64,000 bases of DNA from Pararhizobium qamdonense (lineage in GTDB: Bacteria > Pseudomonadota > Alphaproteobacteria > Rhizobiales > Rhizobiaceae): positions 620,001-684,000 of the forward strand of contig NZ_CP119567.1 in assembly GCF_029277445.1 (NCBI RefSeq), in the 5' to 3' direction. The translations under genes and the position numbers were made by a program. The notes under the pieces were generated by a model. That model saw only the letters and a list, made by a program, of their open reading frames with translations, was not told the origin of the DNA and ran no database searches. Within the stretch, counting starts at the first letter, position 1. Every line of letters starts with the position of its first letter. Positions 47,103 through 55,796 of this stretch are shown here, in pieces.

Positions 47103-47603
47103 ATGAGCGAGAACAGCGCCAGGGGTTTGTCCCGTTTCGCGATGGAAATCGGCGTCGCCCTGTTGACCGGCGCCTTCGGGGCCGCAGTCTGCTACGGATC
47201 GGCCGAGGCCGGTACCGGCTGGACCGACATGGGGCCGGACGCAGGGTATTTTCCCTTCTATATCGGCCTTCTGATCCTGTTCGGGAGTGCCGCAAATCTG
47301 ATCGGTGCCTTGATCAAGCATCGGGGCACAGGCGAGATTTTCTTTGAGGCGGCGCGCTTCAAGGTGGTTCTGTCGTTCCTGCTGCCACTCGTCGCCTTTG
47401 CTACGGTCTCGACGTTTCTCGGTCTTTACATCGGAACGGCGCTTTATATCGCCGGTGCGATGACATTCCAGGGCCGTTACAAATGGTGGATCGGCCTGCC
47501 TGCGGGGATCACCGTCTCGCTTCTCTTCTTCGTCATCTTCGAAATCGGCTTCAAGGTTCCGCTCCTGAAAGGTCCGGTCGAGGCGTGGTTCGGGATCTAC
47601 TGA
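47103..47603 (+). CDS. tctB: Tripartite tricarboxylate transporter small membrane subunit
   Basis: A 166-residue protein with about four transmembrane segments and the family segment DMGPDAGYFPFYIGLLILFGS. It is the small membrane subunit of a TctABC carrier. AAAGG precedes the ATG. It lies between the tctC and tctA genes, in the usual order for this carrier. Confidence 0.9.
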   Translation: MSENSARGLSRFAMEIGVALLTGAFGAAVCYGSAEAGTGWTDMGPDAGYFPFYIGLLILFGSAANLIGALIKHRGTGEIFFEAARFKVVLSFLLPLVAFATVSTFLGLYIGTALYIAGAMTFQGRYKWWIGLPAGITVSLLFFVIFEIGFKVPLLKGPVEAWFGIY

Positions 47604-47636
47604 TCCCGCCGCCTTGTAGTCTTTAGGAGGAAAGAC

Positions 47637-49175
47637 ATGGAAAATATCGGTCTCCTGATCGACGGCTTCGGCCATATCCTGAGCTTCAATCATATTCTTT
47701 TGATGATGCTCGGCGTTACGCTCGGCATTCTCGTCGGCGTGCTTCCCGGTCTTGGTGCGCCCAACGGCGTGTCGCTGCTTTTGCCGCTGACATTTTCGAT
47801 GGACCCGATTTCCGCGATCATCCTATTGTCCTGCATGTACTGGGGCGCCCTGTTTGGCGGATCGACGACGTCGATCCTGTTCAATATTCCCGGCGAGCCA
47901 TCGTCCGTCGCCACGACCTTTGACGGCTACCCGATGGCGAAATCCGGCCAGGCAAGCCGGGCGCTGACGCTCGCCTTCGTCTCTGCCGGGATCGGGGCGC
48001 TGGCCGGCGTGGTGATGATCACGCTGCTGTCCGGCTGGGTCGCCAATTTTGCGCTGCGCTTCTCGTCACCGGAATATTTCGCCGTCTATTTCCTCGCCTT
48101 TGCCAGCTTCATCTCCATGGGTGCGCAATCGCCGTTCAAGACGCTGGTTTCGATGATGCTCGGCTTTGCGCTGGCATCGGTCGGCATGGATACGATCTCC
48201 GGCAATCTGCGTCTTACCTTCGATATTCCCGAACTGATCAAGGGTGTCTCCTTCCTGATCGCCGTCATGGGCCTGTTCGGCATTGGCGAACTGCTTTTGA
48301 CGACCGAGGAAGGCCTGCGCTTTGAAGGCATCAAGGCGCGCGTCAAGCTTTCCGAGATCGGCCGCACGCTCAGGGAGATGCCGCGCTACTGGTTCACCAT
48401 CCTGCGCTCCACCATCATCGGCATCTGGATGGGCATCACGCCTGCCGGTCCGACAGCCGCATCCTTCATGAGCTACGGCGTTGCCCGCCGTTCGGCCCGT
48501 GACAAGTCGATGTTCGGCAAGGGTGATCCGCGCGGGATCGTGGCGCCGGAAACGGCCGACCATTCGGCAGGAACCTCGGCCCTGCTGCCGATGTTGGCCC
48601 TCGGCGTTCCCGGCTCGGCCACCGCCGCCGTCATGATGGGCGGCCTGATGATCTGGGGTCTGACGCCTGGCCCGACGCTGTTTACCGACCGGCCGGATTT
48701 CGTCTGGGGTCTGATCGCCTCGATGTATCTCGGCAATATCGTCGCCGTGATCCTGGTGCTTGCCACCGTTCCGCTTTATGCGTCGATCCTGCGCGTCCCC
48801 TTTGCGATCATTGGTCCGATCATTGTCGCCGTCATCTTCTCCGGCGCCTACCAGGTGGCGAATTCCGTCCTGGATATCTGGCTGGTCATCGCCTTCGGCC
48901 TGCTCGGCTATATCTTCAAGAAGCTGGAATATCCGCTGGCACCGCTGGTTCTCGCCATGGTTCTCGGCGACAAGGCCGAAGACGCGTTCCGCCAGTCGAT
49001 GCTGATGTCGAACGGCGAACTCTCGATCTTCTGGTCGAACAGCCTCGTGTCCGGCCTGATGGCTTTGGGCCTTGCGCTGCTCCTGTCGCCGCTGGTGTTC
49101 TGGCTGATCGGACTTGCCCGTGGCGGCAAGAGGGACGCAAGCCCGCCCGTCGATGATGGAAAACCGGTGGCCTGA
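47637..49175 (+). CDS. tctA: Tripartite tricarboxylate transporter large membrane subunit
   Basis: A 512-residue inner-membrane protein with about 11-12 hydrophobic segments. Family motifs GVLPGLGAPNGVSLLLPLTF, YWGALFGGSTTSILFNIPGEPSS and MLALGVPGSATAAVMMGGLMIWG are present. It forms the ion-coupled permease of the import system. A strong GGAGG precedes the ATG. Together with tctC and tctB it serves the divergent GntR operon. Confidence 0.94.
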   Translation: MENIGLLIDGFGHILSFNHILLMMLGVTLGILVGVLPGLGAPNGVSLLLPLTFSMDPISAIILLSCMYWGALFGGSTTSILFNIPGEPSSVATTFDGYPMAKSGQASRALTLAFVSAGIGALAGVVMITLLSGWVANFALRFSSPEYFAVYFLAFASFISMGAQSPFKTLVSMMLGFALASVGMDTISGNLRLTFDIPELIKGVSFLIAVMGLFGIGELLLTTEEGLRFEGIKARVKLSEIGRTLREMPRYWFTILRSTIIGIWMGITPAGPTAASFMSYGVARRSARDKSMFGKGDPRGIVAPETADHSAGTSALLPMLALGVPGSATAAVMMGGLMIWGLTPGPTLFTDRPDFVWGLIASMYLGNIVAVILVLATVPLYASILRVPFAIIGPIIVAVIFSGAYQVANSVLDIWLVIAFGLLGYIFKKLEYPLAPLVLAMVLGDKAEDAFRQSMLMSNGELSIFWSNSLVSGLMALGLALLLSPLVFWLIGLARGGKRDASPPVDDGKPVA

Positions 49176-49214
49176 GCGGCCGCCGCATCTCCCGGATCTG
49201 TGAAGGATGACACC

Positions 49215-50168
49215 ATGACCGCTGAACCGCGCCGATGGAACAGAGAGACCTGGCCGATCGCGGCCGCGATGATCCAGTATCCAAACACCCTGCCCGACGG
49301 GCGTTCGGTGCAGGATCAATCGGCCGAGGAATGGAAAGAAACGCTTGCCGATGTCGTTGATGCCGGTTTTACCGAGCTTGACCCGACCGATAGCTGGCTC
49401 CGGCTTGCCGACCTTTCGCCCGCACGGCTCGACGCCTTCATGGCGTTGACGCGGTCGCTGGGGCTGACGATCCCCGCGATCTCGACGGCGCGCCGCAGCG
49501 TGATCGACGCAAAGTTTGGCGACGAGTACCTCGCCTATGGACACCGGGTCATCGATACTGCCAAGGCGATCGGCGCCGGGTCCGTGTCCTTCGGCCTGTT
49601 CGAGCCGTTGACGGAGGCGCAGAAGAAGGCGCTGTGGTTCTGGACCGTCGATGGCGCGAAAAACCCGGACGATGTGGCGACATGGGGCAAGGCCGTGTCG
49701 CGGATACGGGAATTGGGACGTCACGCCGAGGAACTCGGCATCGAGCTGGCATTGGAGATGTACGAGGATACTTATCTGGGCACGGCGGAAAGTTCGGTCC
49801 GTTTTGTCGAGGAGATCGGCCTAGCCAATGTCGGGATCAACGCGGATCTGGGCAATCTCATCCGGCTGCACCGCCCGGTCGAGCACTGGCAGGAAATGAT
49901 GGCGAAGGTCGCTCCCTATGCGAAATACTGGCATGTAAAGAACTATACCCGCACCGAGGATCCGGCATCGGGCGTCATCGTCACGCATCCCGCCCCACTC
50001 GAATCAGGTATCATCAACTATCGCGCCGCCATCCGCATGGCGCTGGCCCACGGCTTTTCGAGCCCTTTCCTGTGTGAACATTATGGCGGCGACGGGCTAT
50101 CCGTCAGCGCCGCAAACCGCAATTATCTGAGGCGCATCCTGCCTCAAGACCAAGGACAGACGTCATGA
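49215..50168 (+). CDS. TIM-barrel sugar phosphate isomerase/epimerase
   Basis: A 317-residue AP_endonuc_2-type TIM barrel. Metal ligands of the family are visible: Glu in VDAGFTELDPT, Glu in ALEMYEDT, an Asp in GINADLGN, His in YWHVKNYT and Glu in CEHYGGDG. Such enzymes isomerise or epimerise sugars and keto-acids; the substrate is unknown. AAGGA precedes ATG at 49215, and GTG at 49200 is also in frame. It overlaps the kinase gene as ATGA, so the products likely act in succession. Confidence 0.87.
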   Translation: MTAEPRRWNRETWPIAAAMIQYPNTLPDGRSVQDQSAEEWKETLADVVDAGFTELDPTDSWLRLADLSPARLDAFMALTRSLGLTIPAISTARRSVIDAKFGDEYLAYGHRVIDTAKAIGAGSVSFGLFEPLTEAQKKALWFWTVDGAKNPDDVATWGKAVSRIRELGRHAEELGIELALEMYEDTYLGTAESSVRFVEEIGLANVGINADLGNLIRLHRPVEHWQEMMAKVAPYAKYWHVKNYTRTEDPASGVIVTHPAPLESGIINYRAAIRMALAHGFSSPFLCEHYGGDGLSVSAANRNYLRRILPQDQGQTS

Positions 50169-51883
50169 CGACAATTTTCGATGAACCCGAGGATTTCGCA
50201 ACCGCTGCACTTCAAGGCTTTGCCGCAATCTACGGCCGCTACGTCCGCCATGTGAAGGGCGGCGTGCTGCGCTCGACCAAGGTTCCAAAGGGCAAGGTCT
50301 CGGTGGTGATCGGCGGCGGCTCCGGTCATTATCCGGCTTTCGCCGGTTATGTCGGTCCGGGCCTTGCCGATGCGGCAGTGGCGGGCGATGTATTTGCCTC
50401 CCCCTCGACGGCGGCAGTGGCGCGCGTCTGCCGCCATGCGGACCAGGGCGGCGGCATCCTGCTGGGTTTCGGCAATTATGCCGGTGACGTCCTGAATTTC
50501 GGCGTTGCTGCCGAACGGCTGAGGGCTGAGGGCATCGACGTGCGCATCGTGCCGGTCACCGATGACGTGGCGAGTGCGCCGATGGATGCGGCGGCAAAGC
50601 GCCGGGGCATTGCCGGCGATCTCGTCGTCTTCAAGATTGCCGGGGCTGCGGCGGAAGCCGGCATGAACCTCGAGGAGGTCGAGCGTCTGACGCGTCACGC
50701 CAATGACCGCACCGTGTCCTTCGGCGTCGCCTTCAAGGGCTGCACGCTTCCGGGCGCTTCCGGTCCGCTGTTCACGGTTCCGCATGGCCAGATGGCCCTC
50801 GGTCTCGGCATTCACGGCGAGCCGGGCATCCGGGAAGAGGCCATTATCCCCGCCAAGGATCTGGCCAAGCTCCTGACGGACAAGCTGCTGGCCGAGCGCC
50901 CTGCCGGGACGACAAAGGCCGGCGTCATCCTCAACGGCCTGGGGGCGACGAAATATGAAGAGCTGTTCGTGCTCTGGACGTCGGTTTCGGCGCTTCTCAA
51001 GAATGCGGGTCTGGACATCGTCGCACCGGAAGCGGGAGAGTTCGTCACCAGCCTCGATATGCAGGGTTGCTCGCTGACGCTGCTCTGGCTCGACGATGAG
51101 CTGGAAAGCCTCTGGTCGGCCGCCTGCGACACGCCTGTGCTGCGCCGTGGCGCAACCTTTTCGACGCAGCCGGCAACCGATGCGCTGGATGATAGCGAAG
51201 GAAAGATGGTGTTCGCGCCCGCTTCCGAAGCATCCAGACAGGGTGGTGAATGCGTCGCTGGCCTACTTGCGGTCATCGCTGCAGCGCTGAAAGATGCCGA
51301 AGACGAACTCGGGCGGATCGATGCGCAGGCAGGCGACGGCGACCATGGGCAGGGCATGCGGCGTGGTTCGGCTGCCGCAGTCGATGCTGCCAACGCGGCC
51401 GTTGCCGCAGGAGCTGGTGCCGCGAGTGTTCTGGCCGTTGCCGGTGACGCCTGGGCCGATAGGGCCGGCGGCACATCCGGTGCGATCTGGGGACTTCTGC
51501 TGCGCTCCTGGAGCAACGCGCTGAGCGACAATGATGCGATCGCGAAGGATGCCGCCGTCAAGGGCGCCCGGCTGGCGCTGGATGGCGTGACCCGGCTTGG
51601 CCGCGCCCGGCTCGGCGACAAAACGCTGGTCGATGCGCTGATCCCGTTTGTCGAAGCGCTGGAGCGTGAGGCAGGATCGGGGAAATCGCTGCCGCAGGCG
51701 TGGTCTTTGGCGGCAGAGGCTGCAAAAACCGCAGCGGATGCGACCTCAGCGCTCACCCCGAAACTCGGCCGCGCCCGGCCGCTGGCTGAAAAAAGCATCG
51801 GCCATCCCGATGCCGGAGCGATCTCGCTGGCGCTCGTTGCGCGGGTGGCCGCAGATTATATCGAGAAGAATTCGGCGCGATAA
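50165..51883 (+). CDS. Dihydroxyacetone-kinase-family protein, fused DhaK-DhaL
   Basis: A 572-residue fusion. DhaK-like part (about 1-335) has the Gly-rich start GGGSGHYPAFAGY with the substrate-binding His55 and a second His217 in GIHGEPG. The DhaL-like ATP-binding part (about 360-570) carries GDGDHGQGM with the Asp cluster for Mg and nucleotide. It uses ATP rather than the phosphotransferase system. Family members phosphorylate dihydroxyacetone or erythrulose. In this operon the most likely substrate is a four-carbon keto compound or acid that PdxA then decarboxylates. Confidence 0.9.
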   Translation: MTTIFDEPEDFATAALQGFAAIYGRYVRHVKGGVLRSTKVPKGKVSVVIGGGSGHYPAFAGYVGPGLADAAVAGDVFASPSTAAVARVCRHADQGGGILLGFGNYAGDVLNFGVAAERLRAEGIDVRIVPVTDDVASAPMDAAAKRRGIAGDLVVFKIAGAAAEAGMNLEEVERLTRHANDRTVSFGVAFKGCTLPGASGPLFTVPHGQMALGLGIHGEPGIREEAIIPAKDLAKLLTDKLLAERPAGTTKAGVILNGLGATKYEELFVLWTSVSALLKNAGLDIVAPEAGEFVTSLDMQGCSLTLLWLDDELESLWSAACDTPVLRRGATFSTQPATDALDDSEGKMVFAPASEASRQGGECVAGLLAVIAAALKDAEDELGRIDAQAGDGDHGQGMRRGSAAAVDAANAAVAAGAGAASVLAVAGDAWADRAGGTSGAIWGLLLRSWSNALSDNDAIAKDAAVKGARLALDGVTRLGRARLGDKTLVDALIPFVEALEREAGSGKSLPQAWSLAAEAAKTAADATSALTPKLGRARPLAEKSIGHPDAGAISLALVARVAADYIEKNSAR

Positions 51884-51900
51884 TTCGCACCGCATTTGTT

Positions 51901-51935
51901 ACGACCGGCTTTGCGTTTACCGCATGGCCGGTCGT
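51901..51935. terminator. Candidate bidirectional terminator hairpin
   Basis: ACGACCGGC (51901-51909) pairs perfectly with GCCGGTCGT (51927-51935) around a 17-base loop in the 79-base gap between convergent genes. U-tracts on either side are short, so it may work with Rho or as an mRNA end protector. Position favours termination. Confidence 0.45.
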
Positions 51936-51962
51936 TCACGTTTCCGAATGGATTGCACCGTC

Positions 51963-52523
51963 TCAACTGCGCTGTGACAACTCCCGATCGATCGCCGAGA
52001 CAAGACGTGCATCCTCAGCGGTGACATCCGGTGAAAAGCGGGCGGTGACCTTGCCGTCACGGCCGATCAGGAATTTTTCGAAATTCCACAGGACGTCGGC
52101 TTTGTTTTCCGGATCCACGCCATAGCCCTTCAGCCGGTCGCGCATCGGACCTTCGCCGATGGCGTCGGGTACAATGGCCGTCAGGCTGCGATAGAGCGGG
52201 TGAACGCCCTCCCCCTTGACGGAAATCTTAGCAAAGATCGGAAACTGTACATCATAGGTGCTGGTGCAGAATTCGACGATCTCGGCTTCCGTTCCCGGCT
52301 CCTGCTCCATGAAATTGTTTGCGGGAAAGGCAAGGACGACCAGTCCCGCATCACGCTTGGCCTCAAACAGCTTTTCCAGGCCCTCATACTGAACCGTCAG
52401 CCCGCATTTCGATGCGACGTTGACGACCAGCATCACGCGGCCACGAAATTCGGCGAGGGTCGTCAAGCGGCCGTCGGCTGTCTTGACCGGGATATCCAAA
52501 GGGGAAGATGTCACGTTGTCCAC
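51963..52523 (-). CDS. Glutathione peroxidase (thioredoxin-fold, Cys-type)
   Basis: A 186-residue peroxidase. The Cys form of the active site is present (NVASKCGLT, with Cys where animal enzymes have selenocysteine), with the FPANNF and WNFEKFLIG motifs. It reduces hydroperoxides, in bacteria mostly with thioredoxin. The start is GTG at 52523 with GGAG seven bases upstream. It stands just downstream of the cellulose operon on the same strand but is not obviously linked to it. Confidence 0.92.
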   Translation of the reverse strand: MDNVTSSPLDIPVKTADGRLTTLAEFRGRVMLVVNVASKCGLTVQYEGLEKLFEAKRDAGLVVLAFPANNFMEQEPGTEAEIVEFCTSTYDVQFPIFAKISVKGEGVHPLYRSLTAIVPDAIGEGPMRDRLKGYGVDPENKADVLWNFEKFLIGRDGKVTARFSPDVTAEDARLVSAIDRELSQRS

Positions 52524-52572
52524 TCCGCTCCCTGTGATGATCAGGAAGACCGGGGGGAGCTTTGCGTCCCGA

Positions 52573-54747
52573 TCAACCTTTTCTATCCGTTATATCGTGG
52601 ATGACGCCAAGTCCACGCTGGCCGTCGCGATTGCCGATGGCAGCCAGCGCCTCGAAAACCCGCCGTGCGTCGTCGTAGCGTTTCAGCTTGAGATAGGCAT
52701 AGCCCCGCAGCGTCAAAAGGTCGGTCCGTTCCGGCGCGATCTGCTTCAACTGATCCAGCGCAAGCAGCGCTTCGCGGGGCCGGCCGGCGTCGAACGCCGC
52801 CACAGCCTTGTCGGCCAGAAGCGCCTGTTGCAGTTCGAACGCGCGTTGACGGTTCTGCGGCGCCTTGACGGCGGAGACGGCAGCTTTGCCGGCAAGACCA
52901 GCGCGCAGATAGGCAAGGCTCTGGCCATAGGCGGCGTCCTCGCGCGTTTTTGCCGAAGAGCCAAGCATTCCAACCTCGAAGGCCGCGGCTGCTTCGATCG
53001 GCCTGTTGCGCTCCATCAGGCACCAGCCGCGCGTCAACGCCGCTTCCGGAGCAAGCGTCTGCGGATTGATCGTCGATTTACAACCCCGGTCGACCGGGGC
53101 CGTCCGGCGCGGCCGTGCCGAAACAACCTGTTCGCTCTGTTCGGGCCGTTCGTATTCCACATCCTGCGCGACCACGACGGTGCGCTGCTGCCGCTTGACG
53201 GGAACCGTTTCATTGGCAACAGGCAGCTGGTGCTTGGCGACGTCTGGCTGTTCGACCTCGCCAACCTTGGCAATGCGTTCAGACCGTCCAGCCCAGAGGC
53301 GCTGGATTTCGGTCAGGCCCTTCAGGTCATCCAATTGCAGATAGGTCACGGCCAGGCCGTAAGCCGACGGCTCGTCGTCGAGCTTCCAGCTGAGTGCGGT
53401 GCGAAACCATTGCAGGGCCGTTTGCGGCTGGTTCAGCGCGCGGGCATACCAGCCGAACTGCTGGGCCGTGGCCGCATCGCGTGATTTGATCACCTCCGTG
53501 GCAATGCGCTTCAAGACGTCACCGGTGATGGCAACCGGTGGTTCCAGTGCCAAAAGGTTGGCGGTGGCTGCGAGATAGACGGCCTTTGCTTCCTTGGAAT
53601 CGTCACGCCAGCGAAACATGGTATCTTCGGCGGCGAGCTGGTCGTTGCGATCGATCAAGGTTAGGGCAAGGCCCTGCGAAGCCGACGCCGTGTCTTCCTT
53701 GTCGCGTGCCTTGCGGAACCATTTTTCGGCCGCTTCCATGTCGCCCCGCGGCAGATAGTACCAGCCGAGCAACAGGGCATCGGAGGCAAGGCCACCGGTT
53801 TCGGCAAGGCGCTCGATGCGCGAGAGATATTGCGGCGGCACGACGATCTTTCCGTCGGCATTGGCTTCGGCGACGAACCGGCGCGCGAGATCGTCGCGGA
53901 TACTGTCGAATTCCATCGTGCCGTCAGGCGCCGTCTTTTCCTTGGCAAGCAGGTCCTCGACACTCTTGGACGGAAGAATCGCGGCGGCCTTTTGAACCGT
54001 GGCAAGGCGTTCGGCTGCATTCTGGCAATTGTTCAGGATATAGCCATAGGCGTCTGTCGCGCGCTGGGCCTTGTCGGTGCGGAAAAACGCTTCGGCCACG
54101 CGCCAGAGAACATCGACCTCGCTGCAGGTGAGCAGGCTCGGTGTTTCCGAGCCGATCCGTACGACGGTGTCATATTGCTTGAGGTCAGAGGCATTGATCA
54201 GCCGCGCGCGCGCTTCGGCGACGGTCAAGCGGTCGATCAGATCCGCAGGCGGTTTCCATGCCGGTTCCGCCGTCTGGCGTTCTGCGATAGCCTTGCGGAC
54301 CTCGGCGTAGCGGGACTGGGCATAAAGGTCCCACATCGTCTCCAGCTGCTTGTCCTCGTTTTGAGGAACCGCGAGAGGATCCTTAGGCGGCACCCAATCC
54401 GGATACAGCGCCTTCAAACGCGAGATTTCGGCCTGCAACCTTGCCGTATCGCCACGGCTGGCAAAATAGCGCAACGCACTCTCGTCCACTGTCGCCGCAG
54501 TCGCAGCCGTCACCACGCTGTCGAGAACAGGCCGGGCAGATCGCTTGATTTCCCGGAAGACCGGCGTGCTTGCACCATTGACGCCCGTGTTCGACTGCTG
54601 CGCCAAGCGTGGCGACAGCGATGTGGGCTCTTCCGCATCCATCAGGGAAAGGGATCGCATGGCATTCTTGACGTAATCAGGCTTGTTCATCCCGAAGACG
54701 ATAATGGCGAGGACCGCTGCTGATAATGCGATGAAGGTGGACTTCAT
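52573..54747 (-). CDS. TPR protein of the cellulose synthase operon
   Basis: A 724-residue protein. A signal anchor (about 5-20) precedes about ten degenerate TPR-like repeats spread over residues 85-715; a Pro-free basic region lies near 505-560. There is no outer-membrane barrel, unlike enterobacterial BcsC. It is probably the TPR protein called BcsK in alphaproteobacterial operons (from memory), taking the place of BcsC in export. ATG at 54747 overlaps the bcsZ stop as ATGA. Last gene of the operon. Confidence 0.75.
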   Translation of the reverse strand: MKSTFIALSAAVLAIIVFGMNKPDYVKNAMRSLSLMDAEEPTSLSPRLAQQSNTGVNGASTPVFREIKRSARPVLDSVVTAATAATVDESALRYFASRGDTARLQAEISRLKALYPDWVPPKDPLAVPQNEDKQLETMWDLYAQSRYAEVRKAIAERQTAEPAWKPPADLIDRLTVAEARARLINASDLKQYDTVVRIGSETPSLLTCSEVDVLWRVAEAFFRTDKAQRATDAYGYILNNCQNAAERLATVQKAAAILPSKSVEDLLAKEKTAPDGTMEFDSIRDDLARRFVAEANADGKIVVPPQYLSRIERLAETGGLASDALLLGWYYLPRGDMEAAEKWFRKARDKEDTASASQGLALTLIDRNDQLAAEDTMFRWRDDSKEAKAVYLAATANLLALEPPVAITGDVLKRIATEVIKSRDAATAQQFGWYARALNQPQTALQWFRTALSWKLDDEPSAYGLAVTYLQLDDLKGLTEIQRLWAGRSERIAKVGEVEQPDVAKHQLPVANETVPVKRQQRTVVVAQDVEYERPEQSEQVVSARPRRTAPVDRGCKSTINPQTLAPEAALTRGWCLMERNRPIEAAAAFEVGMLGSSAKTREDAAYGQSLAYLRAGLAGKAAVSAVKAPQNRQRAFELQQALLADKAVAAFDAGRPREALLALDQLKQIAPERTDLLTLRGYAYLKLKRYDDARRVFEALAAIGNRDGQRGLGVIHDITDRKG

Positions 54748-55796
54748 AAGCACTCCGGCTGCTGAGCAGCTATAAAGGATAGCCCCAGCAAATGGAGCGT
54801 CGAAGGATAATAGCGGGTCGGCGCGAATTGCTTCACATCTTCCGGTACCGCCGTCTTGTCCAACACACAGGCCAGAATATAGTTAATTATTCGATAACCC
54901 GGATCGGCTAGGTTGTCCTTCGGCAAGCCGGATACTATATCTATAGTTGCGTATCCTCCATTTGCACCAGTTGTTCCGCGCATCAGCCGCGTCAAAAGAT
55001 CCCGGTCTTTCACCCCGGCGCGCACGAGATAAAGCGGAATGCGCACGGCATTATATCCGAATTCGGCGGGGAAACCCACCGCAGGCCCCGGTGCCGATTT
55101 CAGGGAGACCCAATCTGCGGGAAGTTGCTTCGGGCCTAGGCGAAGTTCGCCGAGAAGGGCAAGACCATCGGTGCGAAGCTTCGACCAGACCGGCGATGGG
55201 GCCAGTTGATCCAAGACCGGAAAGGCCTCGAAAATCCAGTAGGACGGATTGACGACCGGGCCGTCTTCGCGGTCGCCGGCGGCAAACCCGGTTGCGGCCG
55301 GTAGAAGCAATGTCCGGCCGGAGATTTGGAGAATCGTCTTGTCCAGAATGGCCCTGGCGATGCTGGCGCCATTTTGGGTGTAGTCGGGCCGGTTCCATTG
55401 TTTGCCCGCCAATCCCAGTGCATAGGCAATGAGAATATCGCCATCGGTCGCATTGTTGATGTCGGTGACGTGCGGTTTGGTGGCGGGGTTCCATTTCCAG
55501 GCTGCAAGGCCATCGCTGCGCAACAGCAGTTCGGTGCGGGTAAACGACCAGATCAGTTCGAAATCCGCGGCGTTATTGGCGAGCACGGCCAGCAAAAGCC
55601 CGTAGCCCTGGCCTTCGCTATGGCTGATATTGCCGTTGGCATCGTCGATGATGCGGCCGCCCGGATCAAGGAATTTCGCCTTGTAGGCTTGCCAGGCCTC
55701 GGCTGCGATCAGGGGCTGCTGAGCGGCCGCCGGGGTGCCCGCCAGACAAAAGCTGAACAGTCCTGCAAGGAAGGCCGCCAGCAGTTTCGTCCTCAT
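54744..55796 (-). CDS. bcsZ: Endo-1,4-beta-glucanase of cellulose operon (GH8)
   Basis: A 350-residue periplasmic glycoside hydrolase family 8 protein with a signal peptide (about 1-24, ending AAA). Acid Glu in SHSEGQGYGLLLAV and the Asp in NATDGDILIAYAL match the GH8 pattern. It trims or remodels the nascent cellulose chain. Known as celC in Agrobacterium. The start overlaps the bcsB stop, and the end overlaps the TPR gene. ATG at 55796 was chosen; earlier in-frame codons are within bcsB. Confidence 0.94.
   Translation of the reverse strand: MRTKLLAAFLAGLFSFCLAGTPAAAQQPLIAAEAWQAYKAKFLDPGGRIIDDANGNISHSEGQGYGLLLAVLANNAADFELIWSFTRTELLLRSDGLAAWKWNPATKPHVTDINNATDGDILIAYALGLAGKQWNRPDYTQNGASIARAILDKTILQISGRTLLLPAATGFAAGDREDGPVVNPSYWIFEAFPVLDQLAPSPVWSKLRTDGLALLGELRLGPKQLPADWVSLKSAPGPAVGFPAEFGYNAVRIPLYLVRAGVKDRDLLTRLMRGTTGANGGYATIDIVSGLPKDNLADPGYRIINYILACVLDKTAVPEDVKQFAPTRYYPSTLHLLGLSFIAAQQPECL

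Noticed and set aside
48066..49724. Minus-strand frame of about 552 codons opposite tctA and the TIM-barrel gene
   Set aside because: Both plus-strand genes are clear families; the minus frame crosses two genes and a gap and is His/Arg/Gln-rich.
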